DNA of 64,000 nucleotides from Streptomyces sp. NBRC 110028 (GTDB lineage Bacteria > Actinomycetota > Actinomycetes > Streptomycetales > Streptomycetaceae): NCBI RefSeq assembly GCF_001417735.1, contig NZ_BBUZ01000025.1, forward strand, positions 1 through 64,000, given 5' to 3'. Of the stretch, positions 25,198 to 35,600 are shown piece after piece. Positions within the stretch are counted from its first letter, which is position 1. Every line of letters begins with the position of its first letter. The notes beneath the pieces are model-generated. The model was given only the letters and a program-made list of their open reading frames with translations, ran no database searches and was not told the DNA's origin. A program made the position numbers and the translations under genes.

Positions 25198-26657
25198 CCC
25201 GTCGGCCCGCCCTCCTCGAACAGCTTGGCGGCGTGCCGGGTGGTGGCCTGTGCCCACCGGCCGGTGGTCAGGGCGCCCAGCAGCAGGATGACGGCACCGC
25301 ATCCGGCGATGATCCACCAGGCGGGGCGGGCGGCGTCCACGAACGCGGCGGCGGCCGCCGCGGATGCCTTGTGGCCCGCCGCCCCCGACATCCCGGCCGC
25401 GCCCGCGGCCAGCACGGCGCCGATCACCGCGACACCCAGCGACTGGCCCACTTGGCGGCTGGTGGAGGCGACGGCCGACGCGACCCCGGCCTGCGAACGG
25501 GGCATCCCGGAGACCGCCGTGTTGGTGATGGGGGCGTTGACCAGGCCGAAGCCGATGCCGAACAGCAGATAGCCGGTCAGCAGCAGCGCATTGGTGGACT
25601 GCGCGTCGAAGACCGCGAACAGCACCCCGCTGGCTCCTATCGTCACCCCCGCCAGCAGCAGCGGCAGCCGGGGCCCGCCGTGGCCCACCAGCCGCCCGGA
25701 CAGCGGTGCGCAGACGAAGCACATGAACGCCATCGGCAGCATCCACAGCCCGGCCTGCAGCGCCGAGAGCCCGCGGATGTCCTGCAGATAGAGCGTGTTC
25801 ATGAAGAGGAAGCCGCCGAGCGCCGCGAACGCGCTCACCGCGATGACCGTCGCCCCGCTGAAGGGGGCGCTGTGGAAGAAGCGCACATCGATCAGCGGTT
25901 CGGTGCGCCGCCGCTCGTAGTGGATCAGGGCGATGAGCCCGGCGACGGCGATCACCGCGCAGACGGTGATCAGCGGGGAGGTCCAGCCGTGCCCCGGTGC
26001 CTCGATGATGGCGTACGTCAGGGAGCCGAGGACGGCGATGACCAGCAGCTGGCCGATGGGATCGGGCCTGCGGGGCTTCGGGGCACGCGACTCCGGTACG
26101 AAGCGGGCGGTCAGCGCCACCGCCGCGAGCCCGACCGGAAGGTTTATCCAGAAGATCGAGCGCCAGCCGATCGACTCCACCAGCACCCCGCCGACGATCG
26201 GCCCGGCCGCCATGCTGATGCCGACGACCCCGCCCCACACCCCGATCGCCCGGGCCCGCTCCCGGGGCTCGGTGAAGGTGTTGGTGATGATCGACATGGC
26301 CACGGGGTTGAGCATCGAACCGCCGATGGCCTGCACCATGCGGAAGCCCACCAGCGCCCCCAGGCTGGGCGCCACACTGCACAGCGCCGAGCCGACGGTG
26401 AAGATCACCAGCCCGGTCTGGAACGTGCGCTTGCGCCCCACCCGGTCGGCCGTCGACCCGGCGAGCATCAGCAGCGCGGCGAGGACGAGCGTGTACGCGT
26501 CGATCGTCCACTGCATTCCGGAGACCGAGGCGTGCAGATCGCTCCGCATCGAGGGCAGGGCGACGTTCAGCACGGTGTTGTCGAGGCTGACGATCAACAG
26601 GCTCATGCAGCAGATCGCCAGCACGAGCATGCGCCGCCGGGGGCTGAGCTCAGGCAT
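25164..26657 (-). CDS. MFS drug exporter, DHA2 (QacA/EmrB) family
   Basis: This 497-residue 14-helix exporter has the first-helix motif LIVSLDNTVLNVALPSM, motif A (GSTADRVGRKRTF) and motif C (GPIVGGVLV). It probably exports a hydrophobic or cationic compound by proton antiport. The start is the ATG at 26655-26657. It is convergent with the XRE regulator (34-bp overlap) and divergent from dusB. Confidence 0.9.
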   Translation of the reverse strand: MPELSPRRRMLVLAICCMSLLIVSLDNTVLNVALPSMRSDLHASVSGMQWTIDAYTLVLAALLMLAGSTADRVGRKRTFQTGLVIFTVGSALCSVAPSLGALVGFRMVQAIGGSMLNPVAMSIITNTFTEPRERARAIGVWGGVVGISMAAGPIVGGVLVESIGWRSIFWINLPVGLAAVALTARFVPESRAPKPRRPDPIGQLLVIAVLGSLTYAIIEAPGHGWTSPLITVCAVIAVAGLIALIHYERRRTEPLIDVRFFHSAPFSGATVIAVSAFAALGGFLFMNTLYLQDIRGLSALQAGLWMLPMAFMCFVCAPLSGRLVGHGGPRLPLLLAGVTIGASGVLFAVFDAQSTNALLLTGYLLFGIGFGLVNAPITNTAVSGMPRSQAGVASAVASTSRQVGQSLGVAVIGAVLAAGAAGMSGAAGHKASAAAAAAFVDAARPAWWIIAGCGAVILLLGALTTGRWAQATTRHAAKLFEEGGPTGQTSASSSARA

Positions 26658-26748
26658 GGTTGAACGCTACAACGATGTCGGGGGTGCGAAGGTATGAACC
26701 GCCCGGCCGATCCCCTGCGCGAGTGCGGGACAATGAGAGGTCCGGTCC

Positions 26749-26796
26749 CGCACGACGGTCCGCACGACGGTCCGCACGACGCGTACGACGGTCCGG
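26749..26796 (+). repeat. 12-bp direct repeats in the dusB leader
   Basis: Two perfect copies of CGCACGACGGTC are followed by a degenerate copy, about 50-100 bp before dusB. The frame is open through them, but they lie in the presumed leader, after a possible GACAAT -10 box. Confidence 0.6.
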
Positions 26797-26846
26797 AACG
26801 GCCACCCATACGAACCCCCTACCCGCACCGCGAGGAAGCTCACCCC

Positions 26847-27998
26847 ATGACCCAGACACAGCTGCAGATCGGCCCGCATACGGTCCAGCCTCCGGTGGTG
26901 CTCGCACCGATGGCCGGGATCACCAACGCGCCGTTCCGTACCCTGTGCCGGGAGTTCAGCGGCGGCAAGGGGCTGTTCGTCAGCGAGATGATCACGACCC
27001 GGGCGCTGGTCGAGCGGGACGCCAAGACCATGCGGCTGATCCACTTCGACGGCTCCGAGAAGCCCCGCTCCATCCAGCTGTACGGGGTCGACCCGGCGAC
27101 CGTCGGCAAGGCCGTACGGATGATCGTGGACGAGGACCTGGCCGACCACATCGACCTCAACTTCGGCTGCCCGGTGCCCAAGGTGACCCGTAAGGGCGGC
27201 GGCTCGGCGCTCCCGTACAAGCGGAACCTGCTGCGCGCGATCCTGCGCGAGGCCGTGACGGGCGCGGGTCCGCTGCCGGTGACGATGAAGATGCGCAAGG
27301 GCATCGACGACGACCACATCACCTACCTCGACGCGGGCCGGATCGCCGTCGAGGAGGGCGTGACCGCGATCGCGCTGCACGGCCGCACCGCCGCCCAGCA
27401 CTACGGCGGCACGGCGGACTGGGACGCCATCGCGCGGCTGAAGGAGACCGTCCCGGAGATCCCGGTACTGGGCAACGGCGACATCTGGTCCGCCGAGGAC
27501 GCGGTGCGGATGATGGCCCGGACCGGCTGTGACGGCGTGGTCGTCGGGCGCGGCTGCCTGGGGCGGCCGTGGCTCTTCGGCGACCTGGTGGCGGCGTTCG
27601 AACCCGGCGGTGCGCCGGGCGGCGGGGCCGGTGCCGCCCGGCCCACGCTCAAGGAGGTCGCCGCCGTGATGCGCCGCCACGCCGAGCTGCTCGCCGAGTG
27701 GCTGGAGGACGAGGAGCGCGGCGTGATCGACTTCCGTAAGCACGTCGCCTGGTACACCAAGGGCTTCTCGGTCGGCTCCGAGATGCGCAAACGGCTCGCG
27801 ATCACCTCGTCCCTGGCCGAGCTGGACGACCTGCTGGCCGGGCTGGACCTGGACCAGGAGTGGCCGCCCGGCGCCGACGGCCCCCGCGGCCGCACCTCGG
27901 GCCGCAACCGGGTGGTCCTCCCGGACGGCTGGCTGGAGGACCCGTACGACTGCGCGGGCGTCACCGCGGACGCGGAGCTGGCCACCTCGGGCGGCTGA
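26847..27998 (+). CDS. dusB: tRNA-dihydrouridine synthase DusB
   Basis: This 383-residue FMN enzyme reduces specific uridines in tRNA. The N-terminal barrel starts PVVLAPMAGITNAPFRTLC. The FMN and catalytic site is in IDLNFGCPVPKVTRKGGGSAL (catalytic Cys), followed by MKMRKG, the HGRT motif and GNGDIW. The C-terminal helical domain ends with a Pro/Gly-rich tail. The ATG at 26847 follows GAGGAAG; the longer open frame contains tandem DNA repeats and is not taken as coding. Confidence 0.95.
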   Translation: MTQTQLQIGPHTVQPPVVLAPMAGITNAPFRTLCREFSGGKGLFVSEMITTRALVERDAKTMRLIHFDGSEKPRSIQLYGVDPATVGKAVRMIVDEDLADHIDLNFGCPVPKVTRKGGGSALPYKRNLLRAILREAVTGAGPLPVTMKMRKGIDDDHITYLDAGRIAVEEGVTAIALHGRTAAQHYGGTADWDAIARLKETVPEIPVLGNGDIWSAEDAVRMMARTGCDGVVVGRGCLGRPWLFGDLVAAFEPGGAPGGGAGAARPTLKEVAAVMRRHAELLAEWLEDEERGVIDFRKHVAWYTKGFSVGSEMRKRLAITSSLAELDDLLAGLDLDQEWPPGADGPRGRTSGRNRVVLPDGWLEDPYDCAGVTADAELATSGG

Positions 27999-28088
27999 GC
28001 TGGGGGGTTCGGGGGCCACGCGCGGTCATCACGGGCTAAAGTGATGGATTCGTGGTCGCGGTGGGATCCGGACGATCTGGGGGGATCG

Positions 28089-29420
28089 GTGACAAGCGTC
28101 GTCTTCGTCCACGGCACGGGGGTCCGGGCCAAGTCGTACGAGAACAGTTTCGCGCGCGTCGCCGCGGGCCTGGGGCGGGTGAGACCCGGCATCCGGGTCG
28201 TCCGCTGCTTCTGGGGCGAGGAGCACGGGGCGTCGCTGGGGCTCGGCGGGGCGTCGGTCCCGCCGCGGGCGAAGAGCCGCGGCGTCGGCGGCGACGCCCC
28301 GCTGGGCGAGGTACGGGGCGAGGTGCTGGACGAGGACGATCCGCTGGCCGTCTGGGCGCTGCTGGAGGTCGATCCGCTCGCCGAGCTGCGGGAGTTCGCG
28401 GAGGCGGCGAAGGCGCGGCGCGGCGGAGGCGCCCGGCCCGGTTTCGCCCCCGGCCGTCAGGACCCCTGGCAGGCCGTCGCCGGCAAGGTGCGCGGGCTGA
28501 GCCTGGAGGCGGTGACCGGCGGGGAGAGCCCGGGCGCGGCGACCGGCGACGCGGGCAGCCCGGCAGCGGTGACCGGCGGCAGGGCGAGCCTGGACGAGCT
28601 GGTGTCCGACCTCGCCCCGCACCTCGGCCCGGCCGCCGGCCGCGTCGCCCATGAGATCTCCCGCGCCCTGGGCGGACTTCCGCCCGCAGACGGCATCGAG
28701 GCGATCGCGGCCCGCGCCGTGTACGCCCTGGCCGTCCAGCGCGCCGAGGGCCCGCACGGCGACGACGAGCCGCTCGCGGTGGACGGCGCCGACCGGGACA
28801 CCGTCGTCGGCGCGTTCACCGATCAGCTGGGCGGCACCGGCCGGGGCGGATTCGCCGCCCGCGCCGCGAAGGGCGTCGCCGTACGGGCGCTCAACTCCTA
28901 CCTCTCGCCGCTGTCCTCGCTGGCCCACACCTTCCGTGGCCGCATCACCGGCAAATCCGTCCCGGCGAGCGGCGACATCCTCCGCTACCAGGTGCGCGGC
29001 GCCGGGGTGCGCGCCGCGATCCGCACGGCGGTGCGCGAGGCCGCCGAGGGCGGCGGCGGGCCGGTGGTGCTGCTCGCCCACAGCCTCGGCGGGATCGCCT
29101 GCGTCGATCTGCTCGCCGATCCCACGGAGCGCCCGCCCGAGGTGGAGCTGCTGGTGACCGTCGGCTCGCAGGCGCCGTTCCTCTACGAGCTGGACGCGCT
29201 CACCGCGCTGCGCCGCGGCGAACCCCTGCCCGGCAGCTTCCCCCGTTGGATCAACGTCTACGACGAGCAGGATCTGCTCGGCTTCGTCGGGGAGAAGATC
29301 TTCCCCGACCGGGTCACCGATTGGCGCGTCACCACCCGTCAGCCCTTCCCGCGCGCCCACACCTCGTACTTCGCCCACCAGCGGCTGTACGAACTGCTGG
29401 CCCCGGAGCTGCCGAAGTGA
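28089..29420 (+). CDS. Lipase-like alpha/beta hydrolase, first gene of the VMAP-type cluster
   Basis: This 443-residue protein has an N-terminal VVFVHGTGVR oxyanion-hole strand and, far downstream, a nucleophile elbow AHSLGG (Ser332), as in PGAP1/lipase-like hydrolases. Between them is a long variable insert with Gly/Ala-rich repeats (about residues 140-175). A likely catalytic His is in the C-terminal HTSYFAHQRLYELL region. The GTG at 28089 follows GGGGGGA; a GTG at 28041 is the longer alternative. Its stop overlaps the start of the caspase gene (GTGA). I infer that it is a lipase or esterase component of the adjacent conflict system. Confidence 0.75.
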   Translation: MTSVVFVHGTGVRAKSYENSFARVAAGLGRVRPGIRVVRCFWGEEHGASLGLGGASVPPRAKSRGVGGDAPLGEVRGEVLDEDDPLAVWALLEVDPLAELREFAEAAKARRGGGARPGFAPGRQDPWQAVAGKVRGLSLEAVTGGESPGAATGDAGSPAAVTGGRASLDELVSDLAPHLGPAAGRVAHEISRALGGLPPADGIEAIAARAVYALAVQRAEGPHGDDEPLAVDGADRDTVVGAFTDQLGGTGRGGFAARAAKGVAVRALNSYLSPLSSLAHTFRGRITGKSVPASGDILRYQVRGAGVRAAIRTAVREAAEGGGGPVVLLAHSLGGIACVDLLADPTERPPEVELLVTVGSQAPFLYELDALTALRRGEPLPGSFPRWINVYDEQDLLGFVGEKIFPDRVTDWRVTTRQPFPRAHTSYFAHQRLYELLAPELPK

Positions 29421-31645
29421 CAGCGGTGGAGCACGACTGGCGCCGCACCCATGCCGTGATCGTGGCGGTCGAGCGGTACAACGGCAGCGACGAGCTGAAC
29501 CTCGACGGCCCGGTGCACGATGCCATCGGGATGCGCACGTGGCTGACCGGGCGGGGCGTACCGCCGGAGAACATCCAGTTACTGGCCTCGCCCATGGAGC
29601 GCAACAGGGCGGCCCTGGAGGCGGCGCACCCCGGCTACCGCCCGGCGGAGCGCGCCGATGTGCGCAAGGTCTTCCGGGAGGGGCTGCGCGAGATCGACGG
29701 CGACTGGCTGTGGATCTACTGGGCCGGGCACGGGGTGCAGGCGCCGGGCGGCCGGTGGAGCCTGCTGTATCCCGAGGCCTCCGACACCGACCTCCAGGGG
29801 CTGGCCGCCGACAGCCTGGTCGACCTGGTGCGCACCGGCCATCTGCCCTGGGACGCGGTGGACCGGGTCACCGTCATCATCGACGCGTGCCGCCAGGCCC
29901 TCCCCGCCGGCATCCATGAGCTGGCCGACGACCCGCAGCCGCTCACCACCGAGACCCAGACCAGACCCGAGCGGCCGGTGTACTGGATGCGGGCCTGCCG
30001 GGCCGGGGCCGTCGCCATGGAGCAGGAGGGATCCGGGCGCTTCACCTCCGTCCTGCTGCGGCAGCTCGAAGCGGCGGGCGACGCCGGGGCGGCGCTGGAT
30101 CTGGACCGGGTCGGGAAGGGCGTGCGGGACGAGTTCGCCCGGTTCCGCGAGGCCGGGAGCAGCCGGCAGTACCCGACGATGCACGTCAGCAACTGGGAAC
30201 AGCAGGAGCGGACGGTCCGGCTCGGCCCGCCCGCCCCGCCCCTCGATCCGGAGAAGCGGCGGTTCCGGGAGGCGCTGGTTCTGGAGGTGTCGGGGCTGCT
30301 CGCCGCCGATCCGGCCGGATCGGCGGCGAGGGCCGCCGCCCGGCTGTGCGAGCAGTTCACCACCACCCCGCCCGTCACGAGGTCCCTCTCGGCCGAGGAA
30401 CTGGTCGACTGGGCGCTGGACAACCCGCATGGCACCGTCACCCTCCTGGCCGAGCTGAGCGCACCCGGGCCGGTCGGCGCGGAGATCCGCAAGGCCTGCC
30501 ACGTCCTCCAGGGCACGTGGCTGACCCGCGCCGAGTACGTGGAGCTGGTCGCGCTGCTGGGGCGGCTGGACGAGCGGGGCCGGTACGACGTCGCAGCGGA
30601 GGCTCGCGCGCTGTTCGGCCTGGTCGATCTGGCGTTCCACGATCCGGCCGGACTCGCCGACGCGCTGGAGGAGCTGCTTCCCAAACCGGACCAGCTTCCA
30701 CAGCTGCTCAGGGTCGTGGAGCGCTTCGCCGCCGTCGACGACGGGGCCGTCGCCGCCGATCTGCGCGCCTGGTCGCTGCGGTGCGCCGAACGACTGGGCA
30801 TGGAGGGCCAGCTGAAGGAGCGGCGCGGCGAAGCCAAGGAGTACGCCGAGAGCGTCAAGTCGGCCGGCCTCACCCAGGACCGGGGGGCACCTCCCGGCGG
30901 TAGCTGGGGGAGCGTTCAGATCCGGCTGCGCCCGTCCAACGAGCCCGGCCAGCGGCGCACCTACGAGGTGTGGGCGCGGCGTGGCGAGGACGTCAACTCC
31001 CTGGCCAAGGTGGATACCCCCGCCACCTTGGAGGAGATACGGCAGGGCGTGGAAGCCGTGCTGAACGCCCAGCCCTACACCCCGGACACCCTGGTGGAGT
31101 TCTTCGTCTCCTCCACTGACCTCGAACTGGCCGTGCACCGCTGGCAGTTGGCACAGCCCGTCAAGCGGCATCTGGGCACGGACTACCCGGTCGTCATGCG
31201 CTGCACCGAATTCCGTGAACCCCAGCGGCACGATCTGTGGAAGCGCCGCTGGAAGCGGGTCGGCGCCGCTGACACCAGGGAACTGCGCTGGCTGCCGGAC
31301 CACATGGACTGCGGTGAGGTGTATGCCGCCGTCCAGCAGACCGTGGACACTCCGGGCGCGATGACGGCCACCCCTCTGCGGTCCCGGCCGGATGTCTTCA
31401 ACGCTTGTCTGTTCGGCGGTGTGCCCGTCCTCATATGGCACGGCGAGGCGGAACCGTCCATAGCGGAGGACGAGGTGCGCAAGCTGCTCGGCGAGGAGAG
31501 GCCGCTGCGGTCCCTTCCCCAGCGGCTGCGCGAACTCCGGTCCGACAGCGACTCCTACAAAAGCCACCACGGCAGGCATATGGCTCTTCTGTGGGACGAT
31601 CCACACCGCCCGCTCCCCGACCCACTCGACCTGTCGGCACCCTGA
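29417..31645 (+). CDS. Caspase-domain VMAP protein (vWA-MoxR-associated conflict system effector)
   Basis: This 742-residue protein starts with a caspase-like peptidase domain. The catalytic His105 is in WAGHG and Cys158 in IDACR, the expected dyad. A helical middle (about residues 280-480) is followed by a C-terminal region (about 500-742: VQIRLRPSNEPGQRRTYEV, VEFFVSSTDLELAVHRW, NACLFGGVPVLIW) that matches the VMAP C-terminal pattern described for vWA-MoxR-VMAP conflict systems. In those systems the VMAP protein carries the effector and is controlled by the ATPase. Codon 55 (29579-29581) is the rare TTA, so translation should need the bldA tRNA. A 30-bp repeat is inserted in frame at about residues 490-499. 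It is coupled to the hydrolase gene and 15 bp before the MoxR gene. Confidence 0.85.
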   Translation: MTAVEHDWRRTHAVIVAVERYNGSDELNLDGPVHDAIGMRTWLTGRGVPPENIQLLASPMERNRAALEAAHPGYRPAERADVRKVFREGLREIDGDWLWIYWAGHGVQAPGGRWSLLYPEASDTDLQGLAADSLVDLVRTGHLPWDAVDRVTVIIDACRQALPAGIHELADDPQPLTTETQTRPERPVYWMRACRAGAVAMEQEGSGRFTSVLLRQLEAAGDAGAALDLDRVGKGVRDEFARFREAGSSRQYPTMHVSNWEQQERTVRLGPPAPPLDPEKRRFREALVLEVSGLLAADPAGSAARAAARLCEQFTTTPPVTRSLSAEELVDWALDNPHGTVTLLAELSAPGPVGAEIRKACHVLQGTWLTRAEYVELVALLGRLDERGRYDVAAEARALFGLVDLAFHDPAGLADALEELLPKPDQLPQLLRVVERFAAVDDGAVAADLRAWSLRCAERLGMEGQLKERRGEAKEYAESVKSAGLTQDRGAPPGGSWGSVQIRLRPSNEPGQRRTYEVWARRGEDVNSLAKVDTPATLEEIRQGVEAVLNAQPYTPDTLVEFFVSSTDLELAVHRWQLAQPVKRHLGTDYPVVMRCTEFREPQRHDLWKRRWKRVGAADTRELRWLPDHMDCGEVYAAVQQTVDTPGAMTATPLRSRPDVFNACLFGGVPVLIWHGEAEPSIAEDEVRKLLGEERPLRSLPQRLRELRSDSDSYKSHHGRHMALLWDDPHRPLPDPLDLSAP
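30883..30912 (+). repeat. 30-bp hairpin mini-element inside the caspase gene
   Basis: This unit begins GGGGGCACCTCCC and ends GCTGGGGGAG. It differs at four positions from the one at 2972-3001. Being 30 bp it keeps the reading frame and encodes GAPPGGSWG in the linker before the VMAP C-terminal domain. Sequences of this type occur in many Streptomyces intergenic regions. Confidence 0.7.
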
Positions 31646-31660
31646 GGAGAGACGAAGAAG

Positions 31661-32626
31661 ATGGCACAGGACTGGAGGCTCTTCCAGGGCGGCGCCACCG
31701 AGCCCCACGAGGTGACGGCCTGGCCCCCCGCCCCGCCGTGGCGGCGGTTCGGCGACGATGCGCGGCGCCAGGGCGAGGACCCGGGGCGTGGGCTGCCGTA
31801 TCTGATCTCCGACGAGGACCGCGACGTCGTCAACATGGCGCTCCACCTGCACCGCCCGCTGCTGGTCACCGGCCGGCCCGGCACCGGCAAGTCGACCCTG
31901 GCCCATGCCGTCGCCCGCGAACTGATGCTGGGCGAGGTGCTGCACTGGCCGGTCAACAGCCGCTCCACGCTCACCGAGGGCCTCTACTCGTACGACGCGG
32001 TGGGCCGGCTGCGCGAGGCCTCCCTCAAGCGGCACGCCGACGAGACCGCCGGATCCGAGCCGGACATCGGCGACTATCTGCGGCTCGGCCCGCTCGGCAC
32101 CGCGCTCCTGGCCGCCGACACACCGCGTGTCCTGCTCGTGGACGAGCTGGACAAGGGCGATGTGGACCTGCCCAATGACCTCCTCACGGTCTTCGAGGAG
32201 GGCGAGTTCGAGATTCCGGAACTGGCCAGGCTGGGGGAGGGGAAGACGGTCCGGGTGCAGATCGCCGGCTCCCGGGAGAAGGCCGAGATCACCAGCGGCT
32301 GGGTCAGCTGTCGCGTCTTCCCCGTCGTCGTCATCACCAGCAACGGCGAGCGTGAGTTCCCTCCGGCGTTCCTGCGCCGCTGCGTACGGCTCGACCTCAG
32401 GCAGCCCGACGAGCGGCAGCTCCAGCAGATCGTCACCATGCACTTGGGCGAGGAGGTCGGCGCACGGGCCCAGGAGCTGATCGCCGACTTCGTGGCCCGG
32501 CGGAACGAGCGGGAGCTGGCCACCGACCAACTGCTCAACGCGGTGCGGCTGCGGTCCTCCGGGGTGCGGGTCGACCACGACGTCCTCGACAAGCTGTTCC
32601 GCTCGTTGAACGAAGCCGACGCGTAA
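31661..32626 (+). CDS. MoxR-family AAA+ ATPase
   Basis: This 321-residue AAA+ ATPase has Walker A (GRPGTGKS, residues 71-78), Walker B (LLVDELDKGD, about D161-E162), sensor 1 (VITSNGE) and an arginine-finger region (PPAFLRRCVRLDL). MoxR ATPases work with vWA-domain proteins as chaperone-like remodelers. Here it sits between the caspase-VMAP gene and the vWA-like gene, and its TAA stop overlaps the next ATG. In the predicted VMAP systems this ATPase is the switch that couples sensing to the effector. Its specific partners here are inferred from context. Confidence 0.9.
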   Translation: MAQDWRLFQGGATEPHEVTAWPPAPPWRRFGDDARRQGEDPGRGLPYLISDEDRDVVNMALHLHRPLLVTGRPGTGKSTLAHAVARELMLGEVLHWPVNSRSTLTEGLYSYDAVGRLREASLKRHADETAGSEPDIGDYLRLGPLGTALLAADTPRVLLVDELDKGDVDLPNDLLTVFEEGEFEIPELARLGEGKTVRVQIAGSREKAEITSGWVSCRVFPVVVITSNGEREFPPAFLRRCVRLDLRQPDERQLQQIVTMHLGEEVGARAQELIADFVARRNERELATDQLLNAVRLRSSGVRVDHDVLDKLFRSLNEADA

Positions 32627-35600
32627 TGATCGAGCGGCTGTGCGCGCTGCTGGAGGACGCGGGGGTCGAGCTGTCCGAGGAGGAGCTGCGCGACGTCCTG
32701 TGGTTCGCCGCGACCACGGCCCCGGCGCGGGGCGAGGGGGAGGGGGAGGAACGGGCGCCGTCCCCGGGGACCGCGTCCGCTCCCGCGTCCGGCGCGGTCG
32801 GCGACGACGAGGGGAAGGCCGCCCAGCGTCATCCCGCCGGGGCGCACGCCGCGGAGGAACCCGGGTCCGGGCCCCTCGCCCCCGCCGGGTTCTACGCCGC
32901 GGGTGCCGCCCGTTCCACCGCGGCCCGCCCGGCGCGCGGCGTCGGCGTCCGGGGCGTGCGGGCGCTGCCCGCGGCGCGCGGGCTGTCCCGCGCGCTGCGA
33001 CCACTGCGGCGCAGCGTGCCGTCGCGCACCTCCTTCTGCGTCGACGAGACCGCCACCGCCGAGTGGATCGCCGAAACCGGTCTGCCGGACGTGGTGCTGC
33101 GCCCCCGCCCGGAGCGCTGGCTGAGCGTCGCGCTCATCGTGGACGACGGCCCGTCGATGGTCCTGTGGCAGCAGCTCGCCGCCGAGGTGCGCGGACTGCT
33201 GGAGCGGCAGGGCGCCTTCCGCTCGGTACGGACCTACGGTCTGGACAGCGCCGAGGACGCCCAACCGGTGCTCACGGCCCGCCCGTACGCCCCCGGCGCC
33301 CCGCGCCGCACCGCACGCCAGCTGACCGACACCTCCGGCCGCACCGTGATGCTGGTCCTCTCGGACGGGGTGGGCCCGGGGTGGCGCGGCGGCGCGATTC
33401 CGCGTCTGCTGCGCCGCTGGGCCCGCCACTCGCCGGTGGCGGTCCTCCAGCCGCTGCCCGCGCGGATGTGGCCGGAGCGCGGAATGCCCACCCAGCGGCT
33501 GCTGGTCGACGCGGGCGGCCGGGAGGGCGCGCCGGGCCGTGCGCTGTCCGTGCGCCACCCGGTGCTGCCGCGCGGCCTGGTGTCGTATGACGGCAAGACC
33601 CCGGTGCCGGTGCTGGAGCTGGCCGAGGGCGAGCTGGGCGCGTGGGCGGCGCTCACCGGGACGGGCGGCGGTGGCGCGGCATTGCCGGTGATGCTGCTGG
33701 ACGGGGCGGAGAAGCCGGTGGCCGAGCGGGCCACGGCCCACGCCCCCGAGCCCACGGCCGAGCGGCGGCTGCGCCGCTTCCGGGAGGCGGCCTCGCCCGA
33801 GGCCCAGCGTCTGGCCGGGGCGCTGGCCACCGTCCATCCGCTGACGCTGCCGGTGATGCGGCTGATCCACCAGGCGGGCGCGGTCCGCGCGGAGCGCTTC
33901 CACCCGGCGCAGCTGGCCGAGGTGTTCCTGGGCGGGCTGCTGCGCGGGCGGGAGGGCGGCGCGGAGAGTTACGAGTTCCACCCGGGGGTCGCGGACCTGC
34001 TGCTGGACGCGGTCCGGACCTCGGACGCGCTGGAGACGGCGGCGCAGGTCACCGAGTTCCTGCTGCACCGGCAGGGCAGCGGCCCCGAGTTCCGCGCCCG
34101 GCTCTCCGGCGACCACGGCGACTCCCGCGTCGCCGACGAGGCACGCCCCTTCGCGGCGGCGTCCCCGGAGCTGCTGCGGCGGCTGGGGCTGCGGGACGAG
34201 GACCCGCCGCCGGAGGCCGAGGAGCCCGTACGGCAGCCGGCGGAACCGGCCGCCCCCTTCCCGCCCCGCTCCTTGGCCTCCACGCGCGTCCGGTCGGCGC
34301 TGATGGCGGTGGTGCGGCGGATCGCGGCGGACGAGGGCCTGCCGGGGTCGGTTCGCGAGAGCGTCGAGAAGGTACTGGCCGAGGCCGACGAATGGCGGGA
34401 GGAAACCGGCTGGGTGGGCGTGCGGACGCTGCCGGGCCTGGCCAAGAGGCTCGTCGACGCCGGATGGCGGACGTACGCGGATGAGCTGGGTGTCGTGGTG
34501 CGGGAGCAGATCGCCGGGCTGGTATCCGCTGAGGATCTCGAATCCCGGGACCTCCGGGGACACATGGCGCTCACGCTGAACGGGCTGGGGCAGCATGACG
34601 AAGCGGAGTCCCAGTTGCGTGCGGTGGTCGGGATCTCGGGGAGGGTCCATGGCGAGGAGCACCCCTACACGCTTTACGCCCGTGGCTACCTCGTCGACCT
34701 GCTGGGCGACGCGGAGCGTACGGCGGCGGCGGAGGAGGAGTGCCGGACCCTGATCGAGGCGTGGGAACGGCGGTCGGAGGAGGACCACCGGGATACGGTC
34801 CTGCCCTTGCGCAGGAAGCGCGGAACCCTCCTGCTGTCCTTGCATCGCGGGGAAGAGGCCGAGCAGGAGTTCCGCACCGTGGTGAGTGGCTGGCGGGAGC
34901 TGAAGGGGCCTCGGGACTACTCCACCGTCAACGGGCGTTACTGGCTGGCCGGCGCGTTGCGGTACTTGGGGCGCTTCGACGAGGCCGAGGCCGAAATGCG
35001 GTCCGCGGTCGAAGACTGCGGCCCGGCCGAGTCGGAGGTGGACTCCGCCTTGCTGCGGGCGCTCTCCGGTCTCGGGGAGACGCTGGATGCCAGATTGCGC
35101 AACGAGGAAGCCGAGGCGCTGTGGAGCGACCTGGTCGACCGGACGGCCGCGCGTCTGGGGCCCAGGGACTGGCGGGCGCGTCGGGCGCGTCGTGGCCGCT
35201 TCAACCGGCTGCGCCATCTCGGACGGTTCGCCGAGGCGGAAGTCGAGCTCGACACGCTGACGGAGGAGACGATCAGCGTGTTCGGGGAGCGGCACAGCGA
35301 ATCTTTGATCAATCTGCGTCTGCGGGCGTTCCTGCTGGAGGACCAGCAGCGCTATGAGGAAGCGGAGGCGACGTACCGTCAGCTCCTGGAGCGGGAGGCC
35401 GCCGTGTTCGACGATGCGCATCCCAGCACGCTCTCGACGCGCCATTGCATGGCGGCCAGCATGCGCATGGCGGGGCGGTATGACGAAGCGCTGGCGCAGT
35501 TCACCCGGGTGCTCCAGGACCGGATTCGGGTGCTCGGGGCTGATGCGTCGGCCACCCTGCTGACGCGCCATGGCCGTGCCAAGACGCTGGCCCTTCTGGG

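Noticed and set aside
29579..33004. A 1141-codon open frame on the minus strand opposite the conflict genes
   Set aside because: It is a mirror frame created by strong third-position GC bias; the plus-strand proteins have clear domains and the antisense product is low-complexity Arg/Gly/Pro.
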